64,000 nt of DNA. Origin: an uncultured Bacilli bacterium (GTDB lineage Bacteria > Bacillota_I > Bacilli_A > RF39 > UBA660). The stretch lies in the NCBI GenBank assembly GCA_934098705.1, contig CAKOPC010000001.1, forward strand, positions 1 to 64,000. The letters run 5' to 3'. The position numbers and the translations under genes were made by a program. Below the pieces are notes generated by a model. It worked only from the letters and a program-made list of their open reading frames with translations, ran no database searches and was not told where the DNA came from. Positions 57,528 through 64,000 of this stretch are shown here, piece after piece (position 1 is the stretch's first letter; the number at the start of each line of letters is the position of its first letter).

Positions 57528-58274
57528 ATGAATAAAAAAGATTTTATTAGAAACATGAAATATGCAAAGTATAAAAAAATAGTTATTACAAAAAACAATG
57601 ATGATACATATTTATTTGATGCAAGTTGTAAGGAAATGAGAGAAGAAGAAACATACATAGAACGTAGAATTAAAAATACCAAAGACTTAGCTACATATTT
57701 AATAGATGACTATATAAATAGAAGTTTTAGTATAAGAATAATATCAAAAGGTAAGGTAAAAGATAGTGATATGGAATATGTAACTTATATTAATGAAGAT
57801 GAAGATATATTAAAACTTATTGCTCTTAATATAAAAAAATCCTTTCCTGAAATTTGTGATGTTGTAAATAATAATGCTGCAACTTTAAATAAAATTTATA
57901 ATAAAATAGAAACAGGAGAAATACAAAGTATTATTGTAAAAGAAGATAATTATAATAGTATAAAATATATAAAAAATAGTAAGGATACTTTTTATAAAAA
58001 TTATGATTTATATAATACTTTGGTTATAAATGTTAATAGAAATTTTGAGACAAAAGAGGAATTAGGGAAAATGCTTACCTTTTTTATGGAACATAATAGT
58101 AATGATATTATGTCAAATATTACAACTGTTTCTAGATATACATTAAATGAAGCACACCTTGTAACATATAAAAATGGTATTTTATATATAAGGGGTAGTA
58201 AAATATTAAGTGATTTATTTTATATTAAAAAATTATCCAAAGAAATGATAAATATAAGGAGGAAACAATTATGA
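57528..58274 (+). CDS. Unknown protein in the T-box-controlled glyS operon
   Basis: The 248-residue soluble protein is rich in Lys, Asn, Ile and Tyr, with no signal or membrane segment. It opens MNKKDFIRNMKYAKYKKIVI. AGGGTGGTG lies about 8 bases before the ATG. It overlaps glyS by four bases (ATGA), so both are expressed when tRNA-Gly is uncharged. I do not recognise the family. A role tied to glycine or tRNA is possible, but inferred only from position. Confidence 0.65.
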   Translation: MNKKDFIRNMKYAKYKKIVITKNNDDTYLFDASCKEMREEETYIERRIKNTKDLATYLIDDYINRSFSIRIISKGKVKDSDMEYVTYINEDEDILKLIALNIKKSFPEICDVVNNNAATLNKIYNKIETGEIQSIIVKEDNYNSIKYIKNSKDTFYKNYDLYNTLVINVNRNFETKEELGKMLTFFMEHNSNDIMSNITTVSRYTLNEAHLVTYKNGILYIRGSKILSDLFYIKKLSKEMINIRRKQL

Positions 58275-59635
58275 AAATGGATGATATAGTAACTTTTTGT
58301 AAAAATTATGGTTTTATTTACCAAGGAAGTGAAATTTATGGTGGACTTGCTAACACTTGGGATTTTGGACCACTTGGAGTTTTGCTTAAAAATAATGTAA
58401 AACAAGCTTGGATGAAAAAATTTATACAGGAGGACCCTAATAATGTTGCACTTGATGCTGCTATTTTAATGAACCCTAAAACTTGGGAAGCATCAGGACA
58501 TATTAAAACATTTCAAGACCCCCTTATAGACTGTAAAGAGTGCAAATCACGTTTTAGAGCAGATAAGTTAATTGAAGAAAAGCTAAACATTGAAGCTGGT
58601 GGTATGACTCAAGATGAACTTATGGAAACAATAAAAAAAGAAGGTATAACATGTCCTAAATGTGGTAAACAAAACTTTACTGATATAAGACAATTCAATC
58701 TTATGTTTAAAACATTTCAAGGTATAACAGAAGATAGTAAAAGTGTTGTATACCTTCGTCCTGAAACAGCACAAGGAATATTTGTTGATTATCTTAATGT
58801 ATTAAGAAGTATGAGATTAAAATTACCATTTGGTATAGGACAAGTAGGTAAAAGCTTTAGAAATGAGATAACTCCAGGAAACTTTATATTTAGAGTAAGA
58901 GAGTTTGAGCAGATGGAACTTGAATTTTTCTGTAAACCAGGAACTGAACTTTCATGGTTTAAATACTATAAAGAATTTTGTTATAACTTCCTATTAAGTC
59001 TTGGTATTCCTAAAGAAGATTTAAGATTAAGAGATCATCAAAAAGAGGAATTATCATTTTATAGTAATGCAACAACTGATATAGAATACAAATTTCCATT
59101 TGGTTTTGGAGAACTTTGGGGAATAGCATCACGTACTAATTATGACCTTTCAAAGCATCAAGAGTATTCAGGATGTAACATGGAATATTTAGACCCAGCA
59201 ACAAATGAAAAATATATACCATATGTTGTTGAACCATCTGTTGGAGTTGAACGTATGATTCTAATGCTTTTATGTAATGGTTACAAAAAAGAAACTTTAG
59301 ATAATGGAGAAGAAAGAGAAATATTTAAAATACATCCATATCTTGCACCATATAAAGTAACAATTCTTCCATTAATAAAGAAATTACATAGTGAAAAAGC
59401 CAAGGAAATATATAAAGATTTATCAAAATATTTTATGTGTACTTATGATGAATCAGGAAGCATTGGTAAACGTTATAGAAGAAGTGATGCTTGTGGTACA
59501 CCATTTGCTATTACAATAGATGATGATACTATAAATAATAACACAGTTACTCTAAGAAATAGAGATACTATGGAACAAACAACAATTTCTTTAGATAAAC
59601 TTAAAGATTATGTGTTGGAAAAATGTGAATTTTAA
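58271..59635 (+). CDS. glyS: Glycine--tRNA ligase (single-chain, alpha2 type)
   Basis: The 454-residue class II synthetase has GFIYQGSEIYGGLANTWDFGPLG (broken here by family convention), a Zn-type set CKECKSRF and CPKCGK, motif 2 FRNEITPGNFIFRVREFEQMELEFF region, motif 3 GVERMI, and an anticodon-binding C-terminus. It is the eukaryote/Mollicutes-like form, not the alpha2beta2 form of Bacillus subtilis. AGGAGG lies 8 bases before the ATG. The stop overlaps the next start by one base. Confidence 0.94.
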   Translation: MKMDDIVTFCKNYGFIYQGSEIYGGLANTWDFGPLGVLLKNNVKQAWMKKFIQEDPNNVALDAAILMNPKTWEASGHIKTFQDPLIDCKECKSRFRADKLIEEKLNIEAGGMTQDELMETIKKEGITCPKCGKQNFTDIRQFNLMFKTFQGITEDSKSVVYLRPETAQGIFVDYLNVLRSMRLKLPFGIGQVGKSFRNEITPGNFIFRVREFEQMELEFFCKPGTELSWFKYYKEFCYNFLLSLGIPKEDLRLRDHQKEELSFYSNATTDIEYKFPFGFGELWGIASRTNYDLSKHQEYSGCNMEYLDPATNEKYIPYVVEPSVGVERMILMLLCNGYKKETLDNGEEREIFKIHPYLAPYKVTILPLIKKLHSEKAKEIYKDLSKYFMCTYDESGSIGKRYRRSDACGTPFAITIDDDTINNNTVTLRNRDTMEQTTISLDKLKDYVLEKCEF

Positions 59636-60018
59636 TGACAGAAGAAAGAACAATTATAAATGAACTTATTAAAATTTTTGATACAAAAGATATAGATTTT
59701 ATGGGGTTTGAAATAACTAAAAATAATCCCCTTCAGTATCATCATATCATCTTTAAATCAAATGGAGGCAAAACAACAATAGATAATGGAGCTTTACTTA
59801 CAAGTAGTTCTCACGCCTTGTTTCATAAAATAGTAAGACAAGACTTTTATCTTTCTAAAAAAATAACAAGAGAATTTAAAAAACTAAATGAAAGTAAGAC
59901 AAAGCCTAGCTTAAATTATTATGAAACAATAAACAAATATTTAGAAGAATATGAGGAATATTTAGAATTTAGTAAGAAAAATAAAAAGATGATTAGAGTA
60001 AAAAATAAAAATATCTAA
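59635..60018 (+). CDS. HNH-like small protein downstream of glyS
   Basis: The 127-residue product has YHHIIFKSNGGKTTIDNGAL and LTSSSHALFHKI: His36/His37, Asn51 and His60/His64, matching the HH...N...H...H skeleton of HNH nucleases. The usual flanking CxxC zinc pairs are absent. It is translationally coupled to glyS (TAATG). It could be an active DNA nickase or a degraded relative. Function unknown. Confidence 0.6.
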   Translation: MTEERTIINELIKIFDTKDIDFMGFEITKNNPLQYHHIIFKSNGGKTTIDNGALLTSSSHALFHKIVRQDFYLSKKITREFKKLNESKTKPSLNYYETINKYLEEYEEYLEFSKKNKKMIRVKNKNI

Positions 60019-60020
60019 AG

Positions 60021-60065
60021 AAAGCAGTAGGTTAGATTTTTTAAGGTTTAACCTATTGCTTTTTT
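60021..60065 (+). terminator. Terminator of the glyS operon
   Basis: AAAGCAGTAGGTTA and TAACCTATTGCTTTT form a long stem with one mismatch, ending in T residues. Confidence 0.85.
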
Positions 60066-60107
60066 AAATATTTTATGTTACGATAGACATACTTTTGGAG
60101 GCAGAAA

Positions 60108-60650
60108 ATGAAAGATGACAATAATGTTATATTAATGGATAAAGAGGGCTTTAAAAGACATCTTGAAAAGATAGATACCCTAAAGAAGAAAATATCTAAA
60201 ATAAGAAGTGAAAAGCATAATACGCTATCATACTCAAAAAGCGATGGTTTTCACCCCGCAGCTATGCAAGATATTGAAGCTTTAGAAACTCTAGCTATTA
60301 ATGAACTTAAAGAAATGACAAATGAGCTTCATAAAATATCAATTATAGAAAAAGATTTAGATACCTCTTTAATAGATATAAATGATTTTGTTACCATATC
60401 TATAAATGATGGCACTGAAACTTCAAACCTAACATTAAAATTAGTAGGGGGAGAAGGCGAATTTTTTGATGATGAGGTAATGTCTGTTTCACTTAATTCT
60501 CCACTTGGTAAAGCTATTTATCATAAAAAAATTAATGAACTTGTAACATATAATGTAGATGGTTCATTAATAAATGTTTTAATTATTGATAAATTTGATT
60601 CTATAAAGGAAAATGAGGTAATAATAAGAAAAAATACGATTGACATTTAA
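60108..60650 (+). CDS. GreA/GreB-family transcription factor-like protein
   Basis: The 180-residue product has an N-terminal coiled-coil (about 12-90) and a C-terminal FKBP-like Gre domain with MSVSLNSPLGKAIYHKKINE and LVTYNV, the Gre C-terminal signature. Gre factors enter the RNA polymerase secondary channel to rescue backtracked complexes. The acidic coiled-coil tip is not obvious (KHNTLSYSKSDGF), so it may be a GreA paralogue (Gfh-like). TTGGAGG precedes the start. Confidence 0.75.
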   Translation: MKDDNNVILMDKEGFKRHLEKIDTLKKKISKIRSEKHNTLSYSKSDGFHPAAMQDIEALETLAINELKEMTNELHKISIIEKDLDTSLIDINDFVTISINDGTETSNLTLKLVGGEGEFFDDEVMSVSLNSPLGKAIYHKKINELVTYNVDGSLINVLIIDKFDSIKENEVIIRKNTIDI

Positions 60651-60664
60651 CTCGTGTTTTTTCT
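60633..60664 (+). terminator. Possible terminator after the Gre-like gene
   Basis: AATACGA and TCGTGTT arms with a T run. The hemW ribosome site follows at once. Confidence 0.55.
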
Positions 60665-60678
60665 TTTGGAGGTTAAAA

Positions 60679-61740
60679 ATGAGAGGAGTATATATACACA
60701 TACCATTTTGTAAAGAAATATGCAGTTATTGTGATTTTTGTAAACTCTATAAAAACGATGATTTGATAGAAAAATATTTAGAAGCTCTAGAAAAAGAAGT
60801 AGAAAAATATTATATGAATGATAAAGTAAAAACCATTTATGTAGGAGGGGGAACACCATCTTGTCTAAACAAAAAGGAATTAGAAAAACTATTTACTATA
60901 ATAGATAAATTTAAAATTTCTAAGAACGCAGAAATTACTTTTGAGTGCAATATAAGTGATATAACTCTTCCCCTTTTAAAACTTATAAGTAAAAAAGGAG
61001 TAAATAGACTAAGTATAGGAATAGAAAGCTTTAATAAAAAGTTTCTTGATATAATGCATAGAAGTTATGTGGATGTAAATAAAAAGATGAAAATGGTAAA
61101 AAAATACTTTAAAAATGTAAATGCAGATTTAATATATGGATTAAATAATGAAACTATAGATGATTTGGAAGAAGAACTTGACAAAATACTGAAATTAAAC
61201 TTAAAACATATATCAATTTATTCACTTATCTTAGAAAAAAATACTCTTCTTAGTATTAATAACTATAAAGAAATAGATAATGATATGTCGAGAACTATGT
61301 ATGATATAATTACTAAAAAGCTAAAAGAAAATGGTTATATTCATTATGAAATAAGTAACTTTGCTAAACCAAACTATTACTCAAGACATAATATGATATA
61401 TTGGAATAATATGGAGTATTATGGTTTTGGACTTGGGGCATCAGGCTTTGTTAATAATAAAAGGTATACTATAACAAGAAGTCTTAATAATTATTTAAAT
61501 GATTTTAAAAGAGTGGAAGAATACGAAGTAACAGAAAAAGAAAATATGGAAAACGAAATGATTTTAGGGCTTAGAAAAACAAAAGGAGTAAGTAAATCTA
61601 GGTTTTATCATAAATATGGTAAAAAAATTGAGGATGTCTTTAACGTTAAAAACTTATCTTTCAATAAAAATAATTATTATATACCTGAAAAATATTTATA
61701 TGTATCAAATTTTATTTTGGAAGACTTTGTTGATATTTAG
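60679..61740 (+). CDS. hemW: HemW-type radical SAM protein
   Basis: The 353-residue protein has the radical-SAM triad in HIPFCKEICSYCDFCKLY (CxxxCxxC, about residues 10-17), YVGGGTPS, VNRLSIGIES and LIYGLNNET. HemW is a heme chaperone in other bacteria, often misnamed coproporphyrinogen oxidase. It is common even in organisms without heme synthesis. The ATG after TTGGAGG is the start; a 13-residue upstream extension is not supported. Confidence 0.92.
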   Translation: MRGVYIHIPFCKEICSYCDFCKLYKNDDLIEKYLEALEKEVEKYYMNDKVKTIYVGGGTPSCLNKKELEKLFTIIDKFKISKNAEITFECNISDITLPLLKLISKKGVNRLSIGIESFNKKFLDIMHRSYVDVNKKMKMVKKYFKNVNADLIYGLNNETIDDLEEELDKILKLNLKHISIYSLILEKNTLLSINNYKEIDNDMSRTMYDIITKKLKENGYIHYEISNFAKPNYYSRHNMIYWNNMEYYGFGLGASGFVNNKRYTITRSLNNYLNDFKRVEEYEVTEKENMENEMILGLRKTKGVSKSRFYHKYGKKIEDVFNVKNLSFNKNNYYIPEKYLYVSNFILEDFVDI

Positions 61741-61826
61741 TAAAATATCTGTCAAAATTATAAGTTCTTCTTGTTATAAATAATATATTTTAGTATACTA
61801 AAAATAGATAATAAGGAGATATAAAT

Positions 61827-62729
61827 ATGGCAAATTGGGATAAAGAATATATAAAATTATGTAAAAAAATATTAGAAGAAGGCACTTTAGTTCAAAATAG
61901 AACAGGTACTGATTCTATTAAAATACCGGGTTATTTTTTGGAGTTTGACCTTCAAAAAGAGTTCCCAGTATTAACAACTAAAAAACTATATTTTAAAAAT
62001 GCTATAACAGAGATACTATGGATTTACCAAGCTAAATCAAATGATGTAAGATGGCTTAAAGAAAGAGGAAATCATATTTGGGATGAATGGGAAATAGATG
62101 ATGATGGTATTTGGCATGCTACCCAGATGCTTCCAAATAAAGAAGGCGTTTTAGAAAAAGTAAAGGTAGAGAAAAAGTTTGATAAAAAATATGCTAACAC
62201 AATAGGTACTGCATATGGTTATATCGTTAATAAATACAACTTAACAGATAAAATAATAAATACTATTAAAAACAATCCAAGAGATAGAAGAATAGTAATA
62301 TCACTATGGCAAGATAAATATTTAGAAACAGCTGTTTTACCATCATGTGTTTGGTCAACAGAATGGGATGTAACAGGAGAATATATAAATCTTTTCGTTC
62401 ATCAAAGAAGCTGTGATGTGCCACTTGGACTTCCATTTAATGTAACACAGTATGCTACACTTTTATCATTAATAGCACAGGTTACAAATTATAAACCAGG
62501 TAAAATATATTGGTCTATAAAAGATGCCCATATATACGTAAATCAAGTAGAAGGCATAAAAGAACAAATAAAAAGATATGAAACAAATCCTGATATAAAA
62601 GCTCCAACACTTTGGCTTAATAAAGAAATAAAAGATTTTTATAAATTTGATAATTCAAGAGAGTTAAAAGATATAAAAATAAAAAACTACGAATCTTTAG
62701 GACCAATAAAATTTGAAATTTCGCAGTAG
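61827..62729 (+). CDS. thyA: Thymidylate synthase
   Basis: ThyA makes dTMP from dUMP and methylene-tetrahydrofolate. The 300-residue protein has NRTGTDS, NNPRDRRIVISLWQ, the catalytic Cys in LPSCVWSTEWDV (Val replaces the common His after Cys, as in some Firmicutes/phage enzymes), QRSCDVPLGLPFNVTQY and DAHIYVNQ. AAGGAGATATAA precedes the start. It heads the thyA-dfrA-tmk operon. Confidence 0.95.
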   Translation: MANWDKEYIKLCKKILEEGTLVQNRTGTDSIKIPGYFLEFDLQKEFPVLTTKKLYFKNAITEILWIYQAKSNDVRWLKERGNHIWDEWEIDDDGIWHATQMLPNKEGVLEKVKVEKKFDKKYANTIGTAYGYIVNKYNLTDKIINTIKNNPRDRRIVISLWQDKYLETAVLPSCVWSTEWDVTGEYINLFVHQRSCDVPLGLPFNVTQYATLLSLIAQVTNYKPGKIYWSIKDAHIYVNQVEGIKEQIKRYETNPDIKAPTLWLNKEIKDFYKFDNSRELKDIKIKNYESLGPIKFEISQ

Positions 62730-62739
62730 GGAGGTCTTT

Positions 62740-63222
62740 ATGAAAATAAAAATGATTGCGGCAGTAGGAAAAAACTTAGAACTTGGTTACAAAAATGATT
62801 TAATATGGCACTTTAAAGAAGATATGAAATTTTTTAAAGAGAAAACTTTAAATCATGTAGTTGTGATGGGGGATAATACCTACCTTTCCCTTCCTAAAAC
62901 CTTAAGTAATAGAACAAATATTGTTCTTTCAAAGACAAGATGCGACTTTCCAAGTGATGTTATTTTATATAACGATATAAATCTTTTTCTTGATGATTAT
63001 AAAGACAAAGATATAGACATCTTTGTAATAGGGGGAGCTACCATATATAAACTTTTCTTAAAATATGCAGATGAACTATACTTAACAGAAATAGATGATA
63101 CTTTTAAAGATGCAACTGTATATTTTCCAGCATTTAATAAAGAAAACTATGAAAGAGAAGTTTTAAAAACAGTAAAAGAAAATGATATAACATATAAACA
63201 CGTTTTATATAGGAGGAAATAA
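62740..63222 (+). CDS. dfrA: Dihydrofolate reductase
   Basis: DHFR regenerates tetrahydrofolate used by ThyA. The 160-residue protein has MIAAVGKNLELGYKNDLIWHF, the acidic active-site pair in DMKFFKEKT, VVMGDNTYLSLP, and FVIGGATIYKLFL (NADPH loop). The ATG after GGGAGGTC is chosen; a longer frame overlaps thyA. Its stop overlaps the tmk start. Confidence 0.95.
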   Translation: MKIKMIAAVGKNLELGYKNDLIWHFKEDMKFFKEKTLNHVVVMGDNTYLSLPKTLSNRTNIVLSKTRCDFPSDVILYNDINLFLDDYKDKDIDIFVIGGATIYKLFLKYADELYLTEIDDTFKDATVYFPAFNKENYEREVLKTVKENDITYKHVLYRRK

Positions 63223-63884
63223 TGGGTAAAATAATTTTAATAGAGGGAACAGATTGTTCTGGTAAAGAAACGCAAAGTAAACTTTTAACAGAAAAATTAA
63301 AAAAACTAGGTTATAGTGCAACCTATTTTACATTTCCCAATTATGATAGCCCAACAGGTAAGATAGTGGGAGGACCATACTTAGGAAAAGAAGAAATATG
63401 CAAATCATATTTTAAAGAAGGTGCAAGTCATGTACCAGCTTATGTAGCATCACTTTATTTTGCAGCAGATAGATATTACAATATGCCTCTTCTTTTAAAA
63501 TTAAAAGAAGAAAATGATTACGTTATTTTAGATAGATATGTATACAGTAATATGGCACATCAAGGTGGTAAAATAAAAGACAAAGTAGAAAGATATAATA
63601 TGTATGAATTTCTATATCACTTAGAATTTAATATGTTAGGACTTGTAAAACCAGATAAAGTAATATTTTTACATATGCCATATTTATACGCTAAAGAACT
63701 AAAACAAAATAGAAAATCTTTAGATGGTCATGAAAAAGATGAAGAACATTTACAAATGGCAGAAAGCTCATATCTTGAATTAAGAGATAAATTTAACTTT
63801 TCTTATGTAATATGTGTAAAAGAACATGAAATAAGAGATATCGAAGATATAAATAATGAAGTACTTGATATAATACTAAAATAA
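63222..63884 (+). CDS. tmk: Thymidylate kinase
   Basis: Tmk phosphorylates dTMP to dTDP. The 220-residue protein has the P-loop IEGTDCSGKETQ, the DR(Y/H) block LDRYVYSNMAHQGGK, and a lid region with KQNRKSLDGHEKDE. With ThyA and DHFR it makes a complete dTMP-to-dTDP unit. AGGAGG lies in the end of dfrA and the start overlaps its stop (TAATG). Confidence 0.92.
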   Translation: MGKIILIEGTDCSGKETQSKLLTEKLKKLGYSATYFTFPNYDSPTGKIVGGPYLGKEEICKSYFKEGASHVPAYVASLYFAADRYYNMPLLLKLKEENDYVILDRYVYSNMAHQGGKIKDKVERYNMYEFLYHLEFNMLGLVKPDKVIFLHMPYLYAKELKQNRKSLDGHEKDEEHLQMAESSYLELRDKFNFSYVICVKEHEIRDIEDINNEVLDIILK

Positions 63885-63906
63885 GGCCTGATGCCTTATT
63901 TTTTTT
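63878..63906. terminator. Bidirectional terminator after tmk
   Basis: AAAATAAGGC-CTGAT-GCCTTATTTT is a perfect hairpin followed by T residues. It covers the tmk stop and the end of the minus-strand gene. Confidence 0.9.
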
Positions 63907-64000
63907 GCTTTAAATTTATTCCAATAATAGAACCAGATAAAGAAGCTATTAATAAAATTAAAATAAAATATAAAAATGAAACAGTAAGATTTTTTGCTAA
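63896..64000 (-). CDS. C-terminal end of a membrane protein (partial)
   Basis: On the minus strand the frame is open from the window edge for 34 residues to TAA. The visible part has a membrane helix (FLYFILILLIASLSGSIIGI) and a short basic tail (NLKQKK). The start is outside the window. The family cannot be named. Confidence 0.55.
   Translation of the reverse strand, partial: LAKNLTVSFLYFILILLIASLSGSIIGINLKQKK

Noticed and set aside
1..64000. Mycoplasma-type code (TGA as Trp)
   Set aside because: TGA ends several conserved genes at the expected place (PBP at 26333, spoIIGA at 40912), and conserved Trp positions use TGG.
1..64000. CRISPR array, insertion sequence, prophage, integrase or reverse transcriptase
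   Set aside because: I found no regular repeat-spacer array and no transposase, integrase, capsid or reverse-transcriptase motifs. The DUF5131-like gene alone does not support a prophage.

Overview
The window is a very AT-rich chromosomal segment from a low-GC Gram-positive, spore-forming bacterium, probably an uncultured gut Bacilli/Erysipelotrichia-type lineage. TGA is used as a stop (for example PBP at 26333 and spoIIGA at 40912) and Trp is TGG, so the Mollicutes code does not apply. Sporulation genes are scattered throughout: gpr, spoIIP, a yqxA-like gene, spoIIIAH, gerE, gerM, spoIIGA, sigE and two YjcZ-like microproteins. Many starts are preceded by GGTGAT (the 3' half of the long Shine-Dalgarno sequence). 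In-frame codons inside that motif create false longer N-termini, so I trimmed many starts to the downstream ATG.

Layout. 1-4.6 kb: end of a surface-type protein, tRNA-Lys, transglutaminase-like protein, rpsT, then gpr-spoIIP-yqxA. 4.6-16 kb: addBA and, divergently across a LexA-like box, an unknown gene with pcrA, a nucleotidyltransferase and priA. 16-19.9 kb: prsA, two microproteins behind a SigK-like promoter, HIT, rhodanese, TVP38-like and rmuC genes. 20-23 kb: a cluster of type IV pilin-like genes with a recent tandem duplication. 23-29.4 kb: nfo, a PBP, rpmG-efp, spoIIIAH, gerE-gerM, tRNA-Arg and tRNA-Pro. 29.4-36.2 kb: accessory genes (JAMM-like protein, thioester-type sortase-anchored adhesin, two paralogous unknown proteins, mscL, a coiled-coil protein). 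36.2-48.8 kb: rlmD-type methyltransferase, a DUF5131-like gene, murD-spoIIGA-sigE-holA, rnhC, cvpA-trxA, an acetyltransferase, an ART-like unknown and uvrC. 48.8-50.7 kb: a surface protein gene behind a poly-G promoter. 50.8-56.4 kb: mraZ-rsmH-ftsL-PBP, trpS and a membrane protein. 56.4-57.3 kb: lexA and a divergent SOS-type membrane peptide. 57.3-60 kb: T-box leader, unknown gene, glyS and an HNH-like gene. 60-64 kb: Gre-like factor, hemW, thyA-dfrA-tmk and the end of a minus-strand membrane protein.

Most notable locus. The surface-protein gene at 49194-50693 has an 11-G homopolymer exactly between its -35 and -10 elements, the arrangement of a slip-strand phase-variable promoter. Its 3' end (about 50490-50630) abruptly changes to a run of NNC codons in a WLMSPAG...VRPVISL C-terminal domain, the signature of a variable region of a diversity-generating retroelement. 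Together these suggest a surface protein whose expression and binding face could both vary. No reverse transcriptase or template repeat is inside the window, so this is a prediction.

Other regulatory logic visible in the DNA: three near-identical LexA-like boxes (AAACAAATGTTTG) at addB/pcrA and lexA/peptide; MraZ boxes at 10-base spacing over the mraZ promoter; a compact T-box with a GGA triplet ahead of the glyS operon; and two matching SigK-type promoters ahead of gerE and the YjcZ-like genes.
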